From positions 1 through 64,000 of the forward strand of contig CAZTUA010000027.1 of assembly GCA_964616545.1 (NCBI GenBank): 64,000 bases of DNA, read 5' to 3'. The stretch's first letter is position 1. Each line of letters begins with the position of its first letter. The stretch is from JAQVEM01 sp964616545. GTDB lineage: Bacteria; Actinomycetota; Humimicrobiia; Humimicrobiales; Humimicrobiaceae. A program made the position numbers and the translations under genes. The notes beneath the pieces were generated by a model. That model worked only from the letters and a program-made list of their open reading frames with translations. It was not told where the DNA came from and searched no databases. Of this stretch, positions 24,551 through 33,484 are shown one piece after another.

Positions 24551-26392
24551 TCAATCCGTTGCAGTGGATTTTCTCTTCTTTTTCCATTTTCTTAATTCTT
24601 CAAGAGAGAATGTATTTAATACATCTTTTTTCTCCAGGCCGGCTCTTCTGGCCATATCCACGCCCAGTCTCATCATATCCATATTATTTGGCCTGTGGGA
24701 ATCTGTATTTATAACCAGCTTTACTCCCATCTCTGAAGCCCGTCTTATGTTCTGTTCATTAAGGTCCATCCTTAAATAATATGAATTTATCTCAAGAGCT
24801 TTATCGTGCACAGCCGCTGCTTTGATTAATCTTTCAATATCAATAAAGTACGGTGCCCTGTTTCCAAAAACTACTCCCGTCGGGTGACCGATAAAGTCAA
24901 TATACTTATTTTTAACCGCGCTTATAGCCCTGGCAGTATTCTCTGCCTTTGAATTTAAAAATGATGAATGCATTGAACCTATGGCTATTTCCATCTCTTT
25001 TATTATGCTATCGGGATAATCTAATTTGCCGCCTCCTTTTATATCAATCTCCGAACCCATTAGAATATTGAAATCTTTAAACCTGGATTTCAATTCATTT
25101 ATATAGTTTGTCTTATCCTGTATTCTTTTGTTATCCAGCCCTCTGCCGTAATAATTGCTTATAGAGTGGTCCGTAATTGCAAGATATTCATAATTATATT
25201 TTCTTATCCTCTCAACCATATCATCAATGCTTATAATGCCGTCACTCCATCTGGAATGAACATGAAGGTCGCCCATGATGTCTTCCATTTCCAGAAGTGC
25301 CGGCAGTGAGCCTTTCTCTGCAAGCTCTATCTCGCCCTGGTTTTCCCTCAGCTCCGGCGGGATATACTTAAGACCAAGCCTTCTATAAATCTGTTCTTCA
25401 GGATGCGGTCCATTACCCGGAGAGCAGTTTTTTGCCTCCATGCCGTTTGCTTCGGAGGAACCGGTATTTTTTATTCTCCCGTTTTCAATAAGTCCCCTTT
25501 TTCTGGCTATTTCTTCCAGTTTTTTTATGTGTTCCCTGCTCCCGGTGGTATATAAAATATCCGAAGATAAATTATTGTGGCTGCTTATAATAATCTCGGC
25601 TTCTACTTCGTAAATAGTCTCAAATCTTGCGCTTATACTCCCGGGCCTGATATCGTTTTCCTTAAATCCTTTTACAAACTCCAGCGATTTAATTTCTTCC
25701 AGCAGTTTTAGACTTCTTGAAGAATCAAAGGATTTTTCATTAAAACGCGGCAGCACCAGTATATCTATATCCCTTACCTGAGGTTTCTTTCTCCTGAGTG
25801 ATCCTACGGCATATACTTTCTCTATATCCTTTATGCTACAGAGACTCTTTTCTATTTCGCCCAGGAAAAGTTCAGCCTGCCACCGCGGGTAAAGGCCTTC
25901 AATACTATCGATATAATCCAGAGAAAATTTAAGCCTTCTGGCATAAAACATGGTGTCTGCGCCATCATTGAAACCAGCGCCGGCCATAATATTGTAAATT
26001 CTTGAGCCGGCATCTTCTAAGGCGAGTCTTTCTTTTAGCTCTTCAATGGTTTTTATATCCAGGGCCTCATAAATTTTAAACATTCTCTTTTTTCCAAGGC
26101 CGCTTATTCTTGTAAGCGTTATCAGGTCCTCATCATACTTTGATTTCAATCTATCATATAATTCAATTTTTCCCGTCTCCATGTACTCGGCCAGCAGTTC
26201 ATATGCCGGTCCTTCCATGCCCGGCAGCTCCCTGACCTGTCCGCCTGGATAGGCTTTTTTTATACTCTCAGGATTGTCTCTCAGTGTCCTTGCCGCTACT
26301 ACCAGATTTAAGAGCAGTTCTTTATCCGTGTTACCGGATTTTTTAATTTCTGCAATATCCATGAAGATATTTGCAAGGCGTAAATTAATCAT
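24551..26392 (-). CDS. polX: PolX-type DNA polymerase/PHP protein, divergent copy
   Basis: 613 residues. Helix-hairpin-helix region (about 50-140, RISGLGKKRMFKIYE), Pol beta nucleotidyltransferase (GSLRRKKPQVRDIDILV, Asp208 and Asp210) and C-terminal PHP domain (GDLHVHSRWSDG, AITDHS, INTDSH). The third polymerase carboxylate, normally Asp in VDxR, appears as Glu (YEVEAEII). The PHP metal site is intact, so 3'-5' exonuclease or phosphoesterase activity is likely even if polymerase activity is reduced. A second PolX is encoded 1.9 kb away. No Shine-Dalgarno sequence precedes the ATG, and TATTATAAA directly upstream fits a leaderless mRNA. Confidence 0.88.
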   Translation of the reverse strand: MINLRLANIFMDIAEIKKSGNTDKELLLNLVVAARTLRDNPESIKKAYPGGQVRELPGMEGPAYELLAEYMETGKIELYDRLKSKYDEDLITLTRISGLGKKRMFKIYEALDIKTIEELKERLALEDAGSRIYNIMAGAGFNDGADTMFYARRLKFSLDYIDSIEGLYPRWQAELFLGEIEKSLCSIKDIEKVYAVGSLRRKKPQVRDIDILVLPRFNEKSFDSSRSLKLLEEIKSLEFVKGFKENDIRPGSISARFETIYEVEAEIIISSHNNLSSDILYTTGSREHIKKLEEIARKRGLIENGRIKNTGSSEANGMEAKNCSPGNGPHPEEQIYRRLGLKYIPPELRENQGEIELAEKGSLPALLEMEDIMGDLHVHSRWSDGIISIDDMVERIRKYNYEYLAITDHSISNYYGRGLDNKRIQDKTNYINELKSRFKDFNILMGSEIDIKGGGKLDYPDSIIKEMEIAIGSMHSSFLNSKAENTARAISAVKNKYIDFIGHPTGVVFGNRAPYFIDIERLIKAAAVHDKALEINSYYLRMDLNEQNIRRASEMGVKLVINTDSHRPNNMDMMRLGVDMARRAGLEKKDVLNTFSLEELRKWKKKRKSTATD

Positions 26393-26471
26393 TTTATAAT
26401 AATTATTATGTTATAATATTTCCTGTATTAATATTCAAAACAAGATATTATATCATAAATTACTTCAAGTT

Positions 26472-27134
26472 ATGAGTAATATAACCAGCTACAGTAAAAC
26501 TCCGGATAATAAAAAATACCGGCTGATGCGTAAAAATATGCTAGAAGAACAGATTGTATCACGGGGTATAAAGGATAAGAGAATTCTTGAAGCTTTGATG
26601 AAGGTGCCGCGCCATTTTTTTGTGGATAAAGCCCATATTGACTCCGCCTATGAAGACAGGCCGCTTCCTATCGGTTCGGGACAGACAATATCACAGCCAT
26701 ACATAGTGGCTCTCATGACCGAAAGCCTGGAGCTTAAGGGAGATGAAAAAGTCCTGGAAATTGGGACCGGCTCGGGTTATCAGGTTGCAATACTGGCAGA
26801 ACTCGCAAAGGAAATCTACACCGTAGAAATAGTTACCTCCCTGTATGAAAAGAATAAAAAACTTCTCGCCGGATATAAAAATATAAAGATGAGCAATCAC
26901 GACGGATACCTGGGATGGGAAAAATACTCTCCGTATGACAGAATAATTGTTACCGCGGCGCCAGATCATATCCCCCGGACCTTTATTGAGCAGCTAAAAG
27001 ACGGCGGTATAATGATTATCCCTGTCGGCCATTCCAGCTGGAGTCAGATTCTGTATAAGGTAATCAAAAGGGGAAAGAACATAAAAAAGATAAAACTTTG
27101 TGACGTGGCCTTTGTCCCGTTAACAAGGGATTAA
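26472..27134 (+). CDS. pcm: protein-L-isoaspartate O-methyltransferase
   Basis: 220 residues. Motifs of the Pcm family include EEQIVSRGIKDKRILEAL, VPRHFFV, PIGSGQTISQPYIVALM and the SAM-binding VLEIGTGSGYQVAIL. It repairs isoaspartyl residues in aged proteins. It diverges from the first polX and precedes DUF763. The start is uncertain: the ATG at 26472 or a later one at MRKNMLEEQ. Confidence 0.93.
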   Translation: MSNITSYSKTPDNKKYRLMRKNMLEEQIVSRGIKDKRILEALMKVPRHFFVDKAHIDSAYEDRPLPIGSGQTISQPYIVALMTESLELKGDEKVLEIGTGSGYQVAILAELAKEIYTVEIVTSLYEKNKKLLAGYKNIKMSNHDGYLGWEKYSPYDRIIVTAAPDHIPRTFIEQLKDGGIMIIPVGHSSWSQILYKVIKRGKNIKKIKLCDVAFVPLTRD

Positions 27135-27183
27135 GATATAATATAGATTAATCAAAAACAAATAATATAAATCTCAAAATATT

Positions 27184-28272
27184 ATGAAAACAGGAACAAT
27201 GAATCTTCCCCTTCACAGAGGAAAGGCGCCGGCCTGGTTATTTACCAGAATGGAAAAACTCTCCCGTGAAATAATATCGATGATAGTTTCTGAATACGGT
27301 CCGGATGAAATGCTTTTGAGGCTTTCCGATCCGTTGTGGTTCCAGGCCTTTGGCTGCGTCCTCGGTTTTGACTGGCATTCCAGCGGGGTTACCACGACAG
27401 TCTGCGGAGCAGTCAAGGAAGCTGTAAGAGGACTGGAAAAAGACCTCGGTTTTTTTGTTGCCGGCGGCAAAGGAGGCACTTCAAGAAAAACTCCCCTTGA
27501 AATCGAGAATGCCTCTAACCTGGTTGGAAAAGATTTCTCCCATCTTATATATAACAGTAAAATTACTGCAAAAATAGACAGCAACGCGCTTCAGGATGGT
27601 TACCAGCTTTATCACCACTGCTTCATTTTCACCACCGATGGCGGCACCTGGTCGGTAATACAGCAGGGAATGAATGAAACCAGCAGGATGGCGAGAAGAT
27701 ATCACTGGCTCTCAAAAGATTTGAAAAGTTTTGTTTGCGAACCGCATAAGGCAATATGCTGTGATAAAAAAACAAGCGTAATAAACCTGGTAGCAGCAGA
27801 AAGCCGGGAGGCCAGGGAAACAATTACGGGCATTTCATGCGAGAATCCGAAAAATATTTTAAATGACCTGAGAAAAATAAGCCGGCGGCAGGAAAATAGT
27901 TATATTCTGCCGCAGAGGCATTATATTAAACTCAGCGATATGGAATCAAAGAGGCTGGAAAAAATATTTACCTTCACTTACGAGAGAAAACCGGAGAACT
28001 TTGAAAAATTGCTGGCACTGAAGGGCGTGGGTCCCAAAACAATACGGGCGCTGGCTTTAGTTTCTGAACTCGTTTACGGGGTAAACTACAGTATTAAGGA
28101 CCCGGCCAGATTTAGTTTTGCCCACGGTGGAAAGGACGGTATACCCTATCCTGTTAACAGGGAGAACTATGACCGCTCAATAGAGATCTTACACAGGGCA
28201 CTAAAGGATAGTAAAATAGGTAAAACTGAAAAAATAAAAGCCATAAGGAGGCTTGCAGCTTTTTATGGATAA
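27184..28272 (+). CDS. DUF763 protein
   Basis: 362 residues matching DUF763 (PF05559) over the whole length: LPLHRGKAPAWLFTRM, RLSDPLWFQAFGCVLGFDWH, SGVTTTVCGAVKEAV, VAGGKGGTSRKTP, QDGYQLYHHCF and QQGMNETSRMARRYHWLS. The function is unknown; the family is common in archaea and thermophiles. A helix-hairpin-helix-like GVGPKTIRALAL near the C terminus suggests DNA contact. Its stop codon overlaps the start of the second polX (ATGGATAA), and endonuclease III follows, which points to a DNA-repair role. Confidence 0.9.
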   Translation: MKTGTMNLPLHRGKAPAWLFTRMEKLSREIISMIVSEYGPDEMLLRLSDPLWFQAFGCVLGFDWHSSGVTTTVCGAVKEAVRGLEKDLGFFVAGGKGGTSRKTPLEIENASNLVGKDFSHLIYNSKITAKIDSNALQDGYQLYHHCFIFTTDGGTWSVIQQGMNETSRMARRYHWLSKDLKSFVCEPHKAICCDKKTSVINLVAAESREARETITGISCENPKNILNDLRKISRRQENSYILPQRHYIKLSDMESKRLEKIFTFTYERKPENFEKLLALKGVGPKTIRALALVSELVYGVNYSIKDPARFSFAHGGKDGIPYPVNRENYDRSIEILHRALKDSKIGKTEKIKAIRRLAAFYG

Positions 28273-29995
28273 GGAAGAAGTAATAAAAATCTTAAAAGAA
28301 ATAAGCGTGCTCCTTGAGCTAAAAGATGAAAATCCTTTTAAAATCAGGGCCTATCAGAATGCAGCACGGGCCCTGGAATCATCAGACCTGGATTTTACCG
28401 GAGATTTAAAAGCAGAGGATTTTATAAAAATAAAAGGAGTGGGCAGCCACATTGCAGAGAGAATACTGGAACTGCTGGATACCGGAAAACTCAAGATTTA
28501 TGAGGAGCTAAAGGAATCCATTCCTCACGGTCTTGTGGAGATGATTTCGGTCCCCACCCTTGGTCCCAAAAAGATAAAATATCTCTATGACAACCTGGGC
28601 ATAAGCAATATCGGCCAGCTTGAATATGCCTGCATGGAGAACAGACTTGTTGACCTTCCAAACTTCGGTGAAAAAACACAGGAAAACATCTTAAAAGGAA
28701 TTGAAGTTTTAAAGAAATACCAGGGCAAATATCTCTATGCAAACATTATTGTTGAGGCAGAGGCGATTCATAAAAAAATTAAGAATTTTAAGCATATTAA
28801 AAGGTCAAGTCTCGCTGGAAGCGTCCGCAGGAAGAAGGAGGTGGTAAAAGATATAGATATTGTTGCAAGCAGCGGCCGGCCGGAAAAGGTCATGGATTTC
28901 TTTACCGGACTTGATGAAGCTGAAGATATAATAGCCCGCGGAGATACGAAATCCAGTATAAGATTAAAATCCGGGATTAATGTAGATATAAGGATTGTTA
29001 AAGATTACCAGTACCCCTATGCCCTTCATCACTTTACCGGAAGCAAAGAACACAATACAGCCATGAGGACTGCAGCCAAAAAAGACGGCATAAAGATGAA
29101 TGAATACGGCCTTTTTAAAAATGACAGACTCATAAAATGTTCCGGTGAAAAGGACATCTTTAATTATTTTTCAATGGACTGGATTCCTCCGGAACTCAGG
29201 GAGAATTATGGGGAAATTGAAGCAGCAAGAAGCGGAAAACTTCCAGAATTAATTGAAGAAAAAGACATAAAAGGAATATTCCACATTCACACCACATACA
29301 GCGACGGGAATATGAGTATAGAACAGGCCTGCAGTTACCTTAAAAAAGAGGGATTTCAGTACGCAGGAATAAGCGAGCACAGTAAATCTGCCGCTTATGC
29401 CGGCGGCCTAAAAGATAAGGATATTGATAAATACATGGAAGAAATAGACAGTTTTAATAAAAAACATTCCGGCTTTAAAATCTTTAAAGGGATCGAATCC
29501 GATATTCTTATGGACGGAAGCCTTGATTACAGCGCAGATATGCTCGAAAAATTTGATTTTATCATTGCTGCGGTCCATTCAGGCTTTAACCTTAGCGAAG
29601 AGCAGATGACTGGTAGAATTATAAAAGCAATAGAGAATAAGTTCACCACAATGATTGCCCATCCTACAGGGAGGCTGCTTCTGGCCAGGGATCCGTACAG
29701 GGTTGATACCATAAGAATAATAAACGCAGCTGCCGAAAACGATGTGGATATAGAGCTGAATGCGAGTCCTTTCAGGCTTGATCTTGACTGGAGGATGTGT
29801 AAATATGCAAAGGAAAGAGGGGTAAAGATTTTTATAAATCCCGATGCCCACAGTCTAAAAAATTTAGATGACTATAAATTCGGTGTAAATATTGCCCGCA
29901 AGGGCTGGCTGGAAAAGAAGGATGTGCCAAATACCCTTTCCTCTGTTCAGCTCAGCAATTACTTGAAAAAGAAGAAAACAAAAAAAGAAAAATAA
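28265..29995 (+). CDS. polX: PolX-type DNA polymerase with PHP domain
   Basis: 576 residues from the ATG at 28265 that overlaps the DUF763 stop codon; AGGAGG lies 13 bases upstream. Domains are HhH (KIKGVGSHIAERILELL), Pol beta (SSLAGSVRRKKEVVKDIDIV with both Asp, then NVDIRIV as third carboxylate), the FTGSKEHNTAMR nucleotide-binding loop and PHP (FHIHTTYSDG, ISEHS, INPDAH). All polymerase residues are present. This is the canonical family X enzyme for gap filling in base excision repair and would act together with the endonuclease III encoded next. Confidence 0.92.
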   Translation: MDKEEVIKILKEISVLLELKDENPFKIRAYQNAARALESSDLDFTGDLKAEDFIKIKGVGSHIAERILELLDTGKLKIYEELKESIPHGLVEMISVPTLGPKKIKYLYDNLGISNIGQLEYACMENRLVDLPNFGEKTQENILKGIEVLKKYQGKYLYANIIVEAEAIHKKIKNFKHIKRSSLAGSVRRKKEVVKDIDIVASSGRPEKVMDFFTGLDEAEDIIARGDTKSSIRLKSGINVDIRIVKDYQYPYALHHFTGSKEHNTAMRTAAKKDGIKMNEYGLFKNDRLIKCSGEKDIFNYFSMDWIPPELRENYGEIEAARSGKLPELIEEKDIKGIFHIHTTYSDGNMSIEQACSYLKKEGFQYAGISEHSKSAAYAGGLKDKDIDKYMEEIDSFNKKHSGFKIFKGIESDILMDGSLDYSADMLEKFDFIIAAVHSGFNLSEEQMTGRIIKAIENKFTTMIAHPTGRLLLARDPYRVDTIRIINAAAENDVDIELNASPFRLDLDWRMCKYAKERGVKIFINPDAHSLKNLDDYKFGVNIARKGWLEKKDVPNTLSSVQLSNYLKKKKTKKEK

Positions 29996-30024
29996 AAAAT
30001 ATTAATTGCCATTAGAATCTGTCT

Positions 30025-30723
30025 ATGAAGAGCAGCAGGAAAAAGAATATAAATAAGGAAAATTCAGTATATACATCTGCGTACAGGCCGGCAGTGGAAA
30101 ATATAGATAAAATACTTGATATTCTGAACCGGGAGTATCCGGAGGCTGTTTCTACTTCACTCCGGCACAGAGATGCTTTTCAGCTGCTGGTTTCCACGAT
30201 ACTTTCTGCCCAGAGCACAGATAAGCTGGTAAATAAAGTAACACCCGGGCTCTTTAAAAAATATAAAGGCCCGCGGAACTTTGCTTCAGCAAATATAGCC
30301 CGGCTCCAGGAGGATATAAAATCAACGGGTTTTTACAGAAATAAAGCAAAAAGCATAATTAACTGCTCAAAGGACATTGTCACCAGGTTTAACGGCAGAA
30401 TACCCGATAATATAGAAGATCTAACATCGCTTCACGGCGTGGGCAGAAAAACTGCCAACGTTGTCCTGGCAAATATATTTGGAAAGCAGGCCATAATAGT
30501 GGATACCCACGTAAAGAGAATCTCAATTAGGCTCGGGCTAACCATAAATTCTGACCCTGTAAAAATTGAATTTGACCTTATGAAGATAATCCCGCAGGAT
30601 GACTGGAGCAGTTATTCCCACAGGATAATCGAACACGGAAGAGCCATTTGCCTTGCAAGAAGCCCTAAATGTAATATATGCAGACTTTTAAAATACTGCC
30701 GGTTTGGCCAGGAGAATGCTTAG
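30025..30723 (+). CDS. nth: endonuclease III
   Basis: 232 residues. The HhH motif LHGVGRKTANVVL contains the catalytic Lys, the Asp is in IVDTHVKRI, and the Fe-S cluster ligands follow the C-x6-C-x2-C-x5-C pattern near the C terminus. It removes oxidised pyrimidines and cuts the abasic site. It has about 20 extra residues at the N terminus. It lies 29 bases after polX in the same direction. Confidence 0.95.
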   Translation: MKSSRKKNINKENSVYTSAYRPAVENIDKILDILNREYPEAVSTSLRHRDAFQLLVSTILSAQSTDKLVNKVTPGLFKKYKGPRNFASANIARLQEDIKSTGFYRNKAKSIINCSKDIVTRFNGRIPDNIEDLTSLHGVGRKTANVVLANIFGKQAIIVDTHVKRISIRLGLTINSDPVKIEFDLMKIIPQDDWSSYSHRIIEHGRAICLARSPKCNICRLLKYCRFGQENA

Positions 30724-30759
30724 CCGGTGCGCTCAGAGTTATCCTGTTTTTTTTAGATT

Positions 30760-31179
30760 CTAAATTTCCCTGCCGAGAGTTGATTTTGCAAGCAGAGCGT
30801 GTTTCACACCCTTTATTACCTTTAGTTTGGTCTCAAGCTCGAACAAATCGGTAATTTTACCCCTTACCACAATCACTTCCAGGCAGGTGCTGTGGTCAAG
30901 GTGTACATGCTGGCTGGATATTATAACCTTATGGTAGTCATGCTGGATATTTATAATATTGTCGACAAGTTCTCTGCGGTGATGGTCGTATATAATAATT
31001 ATGGCTCCCGCAACCTCTCCGCCTGATTTTTCAGACCACTGGCTCTCTACAAGTTCTTTCCTTATCATGTCCCTCAAAGCCTCGGAACGGTTTGCATAAC
31101 CTCTTTTTTCTATATAACTATCAAATTTATTCAATAAATTTTTTTCTATAGATACGCCAAATCTTTTTAATTCATCCAT
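30760..31179 (-). CDS. nikR: nickel-responsive regulator NikR
   Basis: 139 residues. An N-terminal ribbon-helix-helix (RFGVSIEKNLLNKFDSYI) is followed by an ACT-like nickel-binding domain with QHVHLDHSTCLEVI, containing the His and Cys ligands of the high-affinity site. It represses nickel uptake genes when Ni is plentiful. No nickel transporter or hydrogenase gene is beside it. AAAGGA precedes the ATG. Confidence 0.94.
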   Translation of the reverse strand: MDELKRFGVSIEKNLLNKFDSYIEKRGYANRSEALRDMIRKELVESQWSEKSGGEVAGAIIIIYDHHRRELVDNIINIQHDYHKVIISSQHVHLDHSTCLEVIVVRGKITDLFELETKLKVIKGVKHALLAKSTLGREI

Positions 31180-31244
31180 TTTTTTCCTTTTATCGTGGTT
31201 TAAAAAATTATATCAGAAATAATATAAATAACCTCTTGCCGGCC

Positions 31245-32006
31245 TCACTTTCTGCGTATTAATGCATAAAGGCTTATATCTTTTTTTCTGTTAAATGCTC
31301 TTTTCCCTCCTGGTCCAAGAAATTCTATGCTCTTAAAGCCTGCATTTGTTGCCATTTTTATAAACAGAGCAGTTTTTAACGTGCATAAGCTGGAAGAATT
31401 TACGAAAAAATCCTCAATTTTATCCCTGCTGGCAACGGTAATTATAAAATCAACCCTGGTTTTAATCTTTCCGTATTCGAAATGTTTGATAAAAATATAA
31501 TTCCTGCCATCTTTTTTAACCATTTTTGGGGGATAAAATCTGTTTTCTTCCATTACATTAGAATTGAAATTTAAAAATTGAATAACTGCCAATCCATCTT
31601 CTGTAAGCTTATTTCTTATTTTCTTAAGAGCCTGTTTTACTTTCCTTCTATTGCCCAGAATAGGAAGAGTGTTGCCCAGAACCGTTATCAGGTCAAAGGG
31701 GCCGCCTGAAATTTTATCCATCCCCTCGAATTCTTCTTTTAGTAATATTACATCAGGTGATTTCACCACTTTTTCCCCTGCAAATTTTATTGCATCCTCT
31801 GAAGGGTCGATGGCTACAACTTTCTCTGCATACTCTGAAAAAAGCTGCGCATGATGCCCGGTTCCGCAGCCTATATCCAGCACTTTCCCGATATTATTTT
31901 TCCTGAATATATCCACAAAAAAGTCTCTTTCCTTATCCAGCCTTCTGTCCCAGTTCACCTGCAGATCATAAATTTCCGGGCTCAATTTAAAATTTTTCTT
32001 TTTCAT
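31245..32006 (-). CDS. class I SAM-dependent methyltransferase
   Basis: 253 residues with the SAM-binding motif KVLDIGCGTGHHAQLF and VAIDPSEDAIKFA. The ending (KDISLYALIRRK) is typical of small-molecule methyltransferases. Substrate unknown. It is encoded upstream of nikR on the same strand, 65 bases apart, but no functional link is evident. Confidence 0.85.
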   Translation of the reverse strand: MKKKNFKLSPEIYDLQVNWDRRLDKERDFFVDIFRKNNIGKVLDIGCGTGHHAQLFSEYAEKVVAIDPSEDAIKFAGEKVVKSPDVILLKEEFEGMDKISGGPFDLITVLGNTLPILGNRRKVKQALKKIRNKLTEDGLAVIQFLNFNSNVMEENRFYPPKMVKKDGRNYIFIKHFEYGKIKTRVDFIITVASRDKIEDFFVNSSSLCTLKTALFIKMATNAGFKSIEFLGPGGKRAFNRKKDISLYALIRRK

Positions 32007-32365
32007 TTAATATCACCGGGCAAGCAACAGTTTTTAAGTCCTTATAAGAATTATATTTTAGCATTTTATGATATCACAAGCAGTAAAATTAACATATAAT
32101 TAAGGCCCGTCTCCTTAAAAAGAAGCTTTCACAGCAATGTCACCCTGCCGAAAATCCGGCAAAATCATGTACGCCCTGCAGGTGTTTTAAAAAAACTTTA
32201 AATACGATGGTAAATGATAAAATTTTAAATTATATCTTAAACTAAAGAACATTATTGTATATAATTGCATACAGGATAACATTTAGTCCGTCAGCCAATT
32301 TTCTTTCCGGCAGTAGCGCAGTTTTAAAAAACGCCCTGTATAATTTAGGTTAGTGTAAGTTATAA
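32007..32365. other. intergenic region, divergent promoters
   Basis: A 359-bp AT-rich gap between the methyltransferase and the Mre11-like gene. Only short hairpins (CTGCCG/CGGCA near 32151) and a TATAAT at about 32339 were noticed. I see no gene or structured RNA here. Confidence 0.4.
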
Positions 32366-33427
32366 ATGAAAATAGCAATTACTTCAGATGTACATCTAAA
32401 AACAAAAAAAGAATCGCCTGCAAGGTGGAATGCATTATCGGATATTACCGGTAAGATGCTTTCCGAAAATATTAAAATACTGATAATAGCAGGAGATTTA
32501 TTCAATGAAGATAGCCAGAATTACCCGGAGTTTGATGAATTTTGCAAAAACCCGGAACATGCCGGCAGCGGTATAAAGTTTTATATAATCCCCGGAAACC
32601 ACGACCCATCCATCAGGCAGCAACATTTTACTTCTGATAATATCACAGTCTTTGATAAGCCCGTAATTTTCTCTCCTGGCGAGCCGGCGGCCACTTTTTG
32701 TTTTATCCCCTATCAACCGGCCAGGTCCATGGGAGAGGTTCTGGCAGAACAGGGTAAAAGTCTCACAGGTACGTGGGTCCTGATAGGACACGGTGATTAT
32801 ACTGCCGGCCTCCGCAACCCGAACCCCTATGAACCGGGTATTTATATGCCCCTTTCCAGAAATGATATCCAGTATTATAACCCTGCCAGGGTTATCCTCG
32901 GCCATATTCATAAAAGAATAAACTTCGGTAAAGTATATTATCCCGGCTCTCCATGCGGACTCGATATAAACGAAACCGGAAAAAGGAGTTTTTTGATTTT
33001 AAATACAGACACCCTGGAAATAACTGAAAAAGAAATAGATACAGATATTATATTCTTCAATGAAACTTTAATCTCACTGCCTGTTTCCGGTGAATTTGAT
33101 TATATGGAAAAAAAGATAAAGGAAATGATAGATGGATGGAACACAGGCAAAAACGAAATCCCGAAGGTAAGAATACGCCTTAAAGTTAAAGGATACACAT
33201 CTGATAAAGGCAAACTTCTTGAAATAATTAAAAAAACACTAAAAGATTTTACCTTTTACGATAATGAAGAGCCGGATCTGGCCGGGGTATCGATATTCAA
33301 TGACCCGGAGCGAATAACTATAGTGGAGAAGCTAAGGAATGAAATAGAAAAACTTGAGTGGGATAATAAAACCACTTCAAAGGAAGATATTCTTGAAAAA
33401 GCTCTTCATGTAGTATTAAAAGAATAG
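32366..33427 (+). CDS. Mre11/SbcD-like metallophosphoesterase
   Basis: 353 residues. The calcineurin-like motifs are MKIAITSDVHL (Asp8, His10), IAGDLFNEDS, IIPGNHDPS, LIGHGDY and LGHIHKR. In SbcD, Mre11 and YhaO these form a di-metal nuclease site. The C-terminal part would contact the ATPase encoded 57 bases downstream. A homologue of the YhaO/YhaN pair rather than of classical SbcCD is suggested by the partner. Likely role: processing of DNA ends. Confidence 0.88.
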   Translation: MKIAITSDVHLKTKKESPARWNALSDITGKMLSENIKILIIAGDLFNEDSQNYPEFDEFCKNPEHAGSGIKFYIIPGNHDPSIRQQHFTSDNITVFDKPVIFSPGEPAATFCFIPYQPARSMGEVLAEQGKSLTGTWVLIGHGDYTAGLRNPNPYEPGIYMPLSRNDIQYYNPARVILGHIHKRINFGKVYYPGSPCGLDINETGKRSFLILNTDTLEITEKEIDTDIIFFNETLISLPVSGEFDYMEKKIKEMIDGWNTGKNEIPKVRIRLKVKGYTSDKGKLLEIIKKTLKDFTFYDNEEPDLAGVSIFNDPERITIVEKLRNEIEKLEWDNKTTSKEDILEKALHVVLKE

Positions 33428-33484
33428 TTCCATGAGCGCAATAAGTGAGACAGGAACAAAAGAAGATAGGGATACAGGAAATCA

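Noticed and set aside
32007..32365. tRNA or riboswitch in the gap before the Mre11-like gene
   Set aside because: Only short hairpins are present; no cloverleaf, CCA end or known riboswitch core could be traced.
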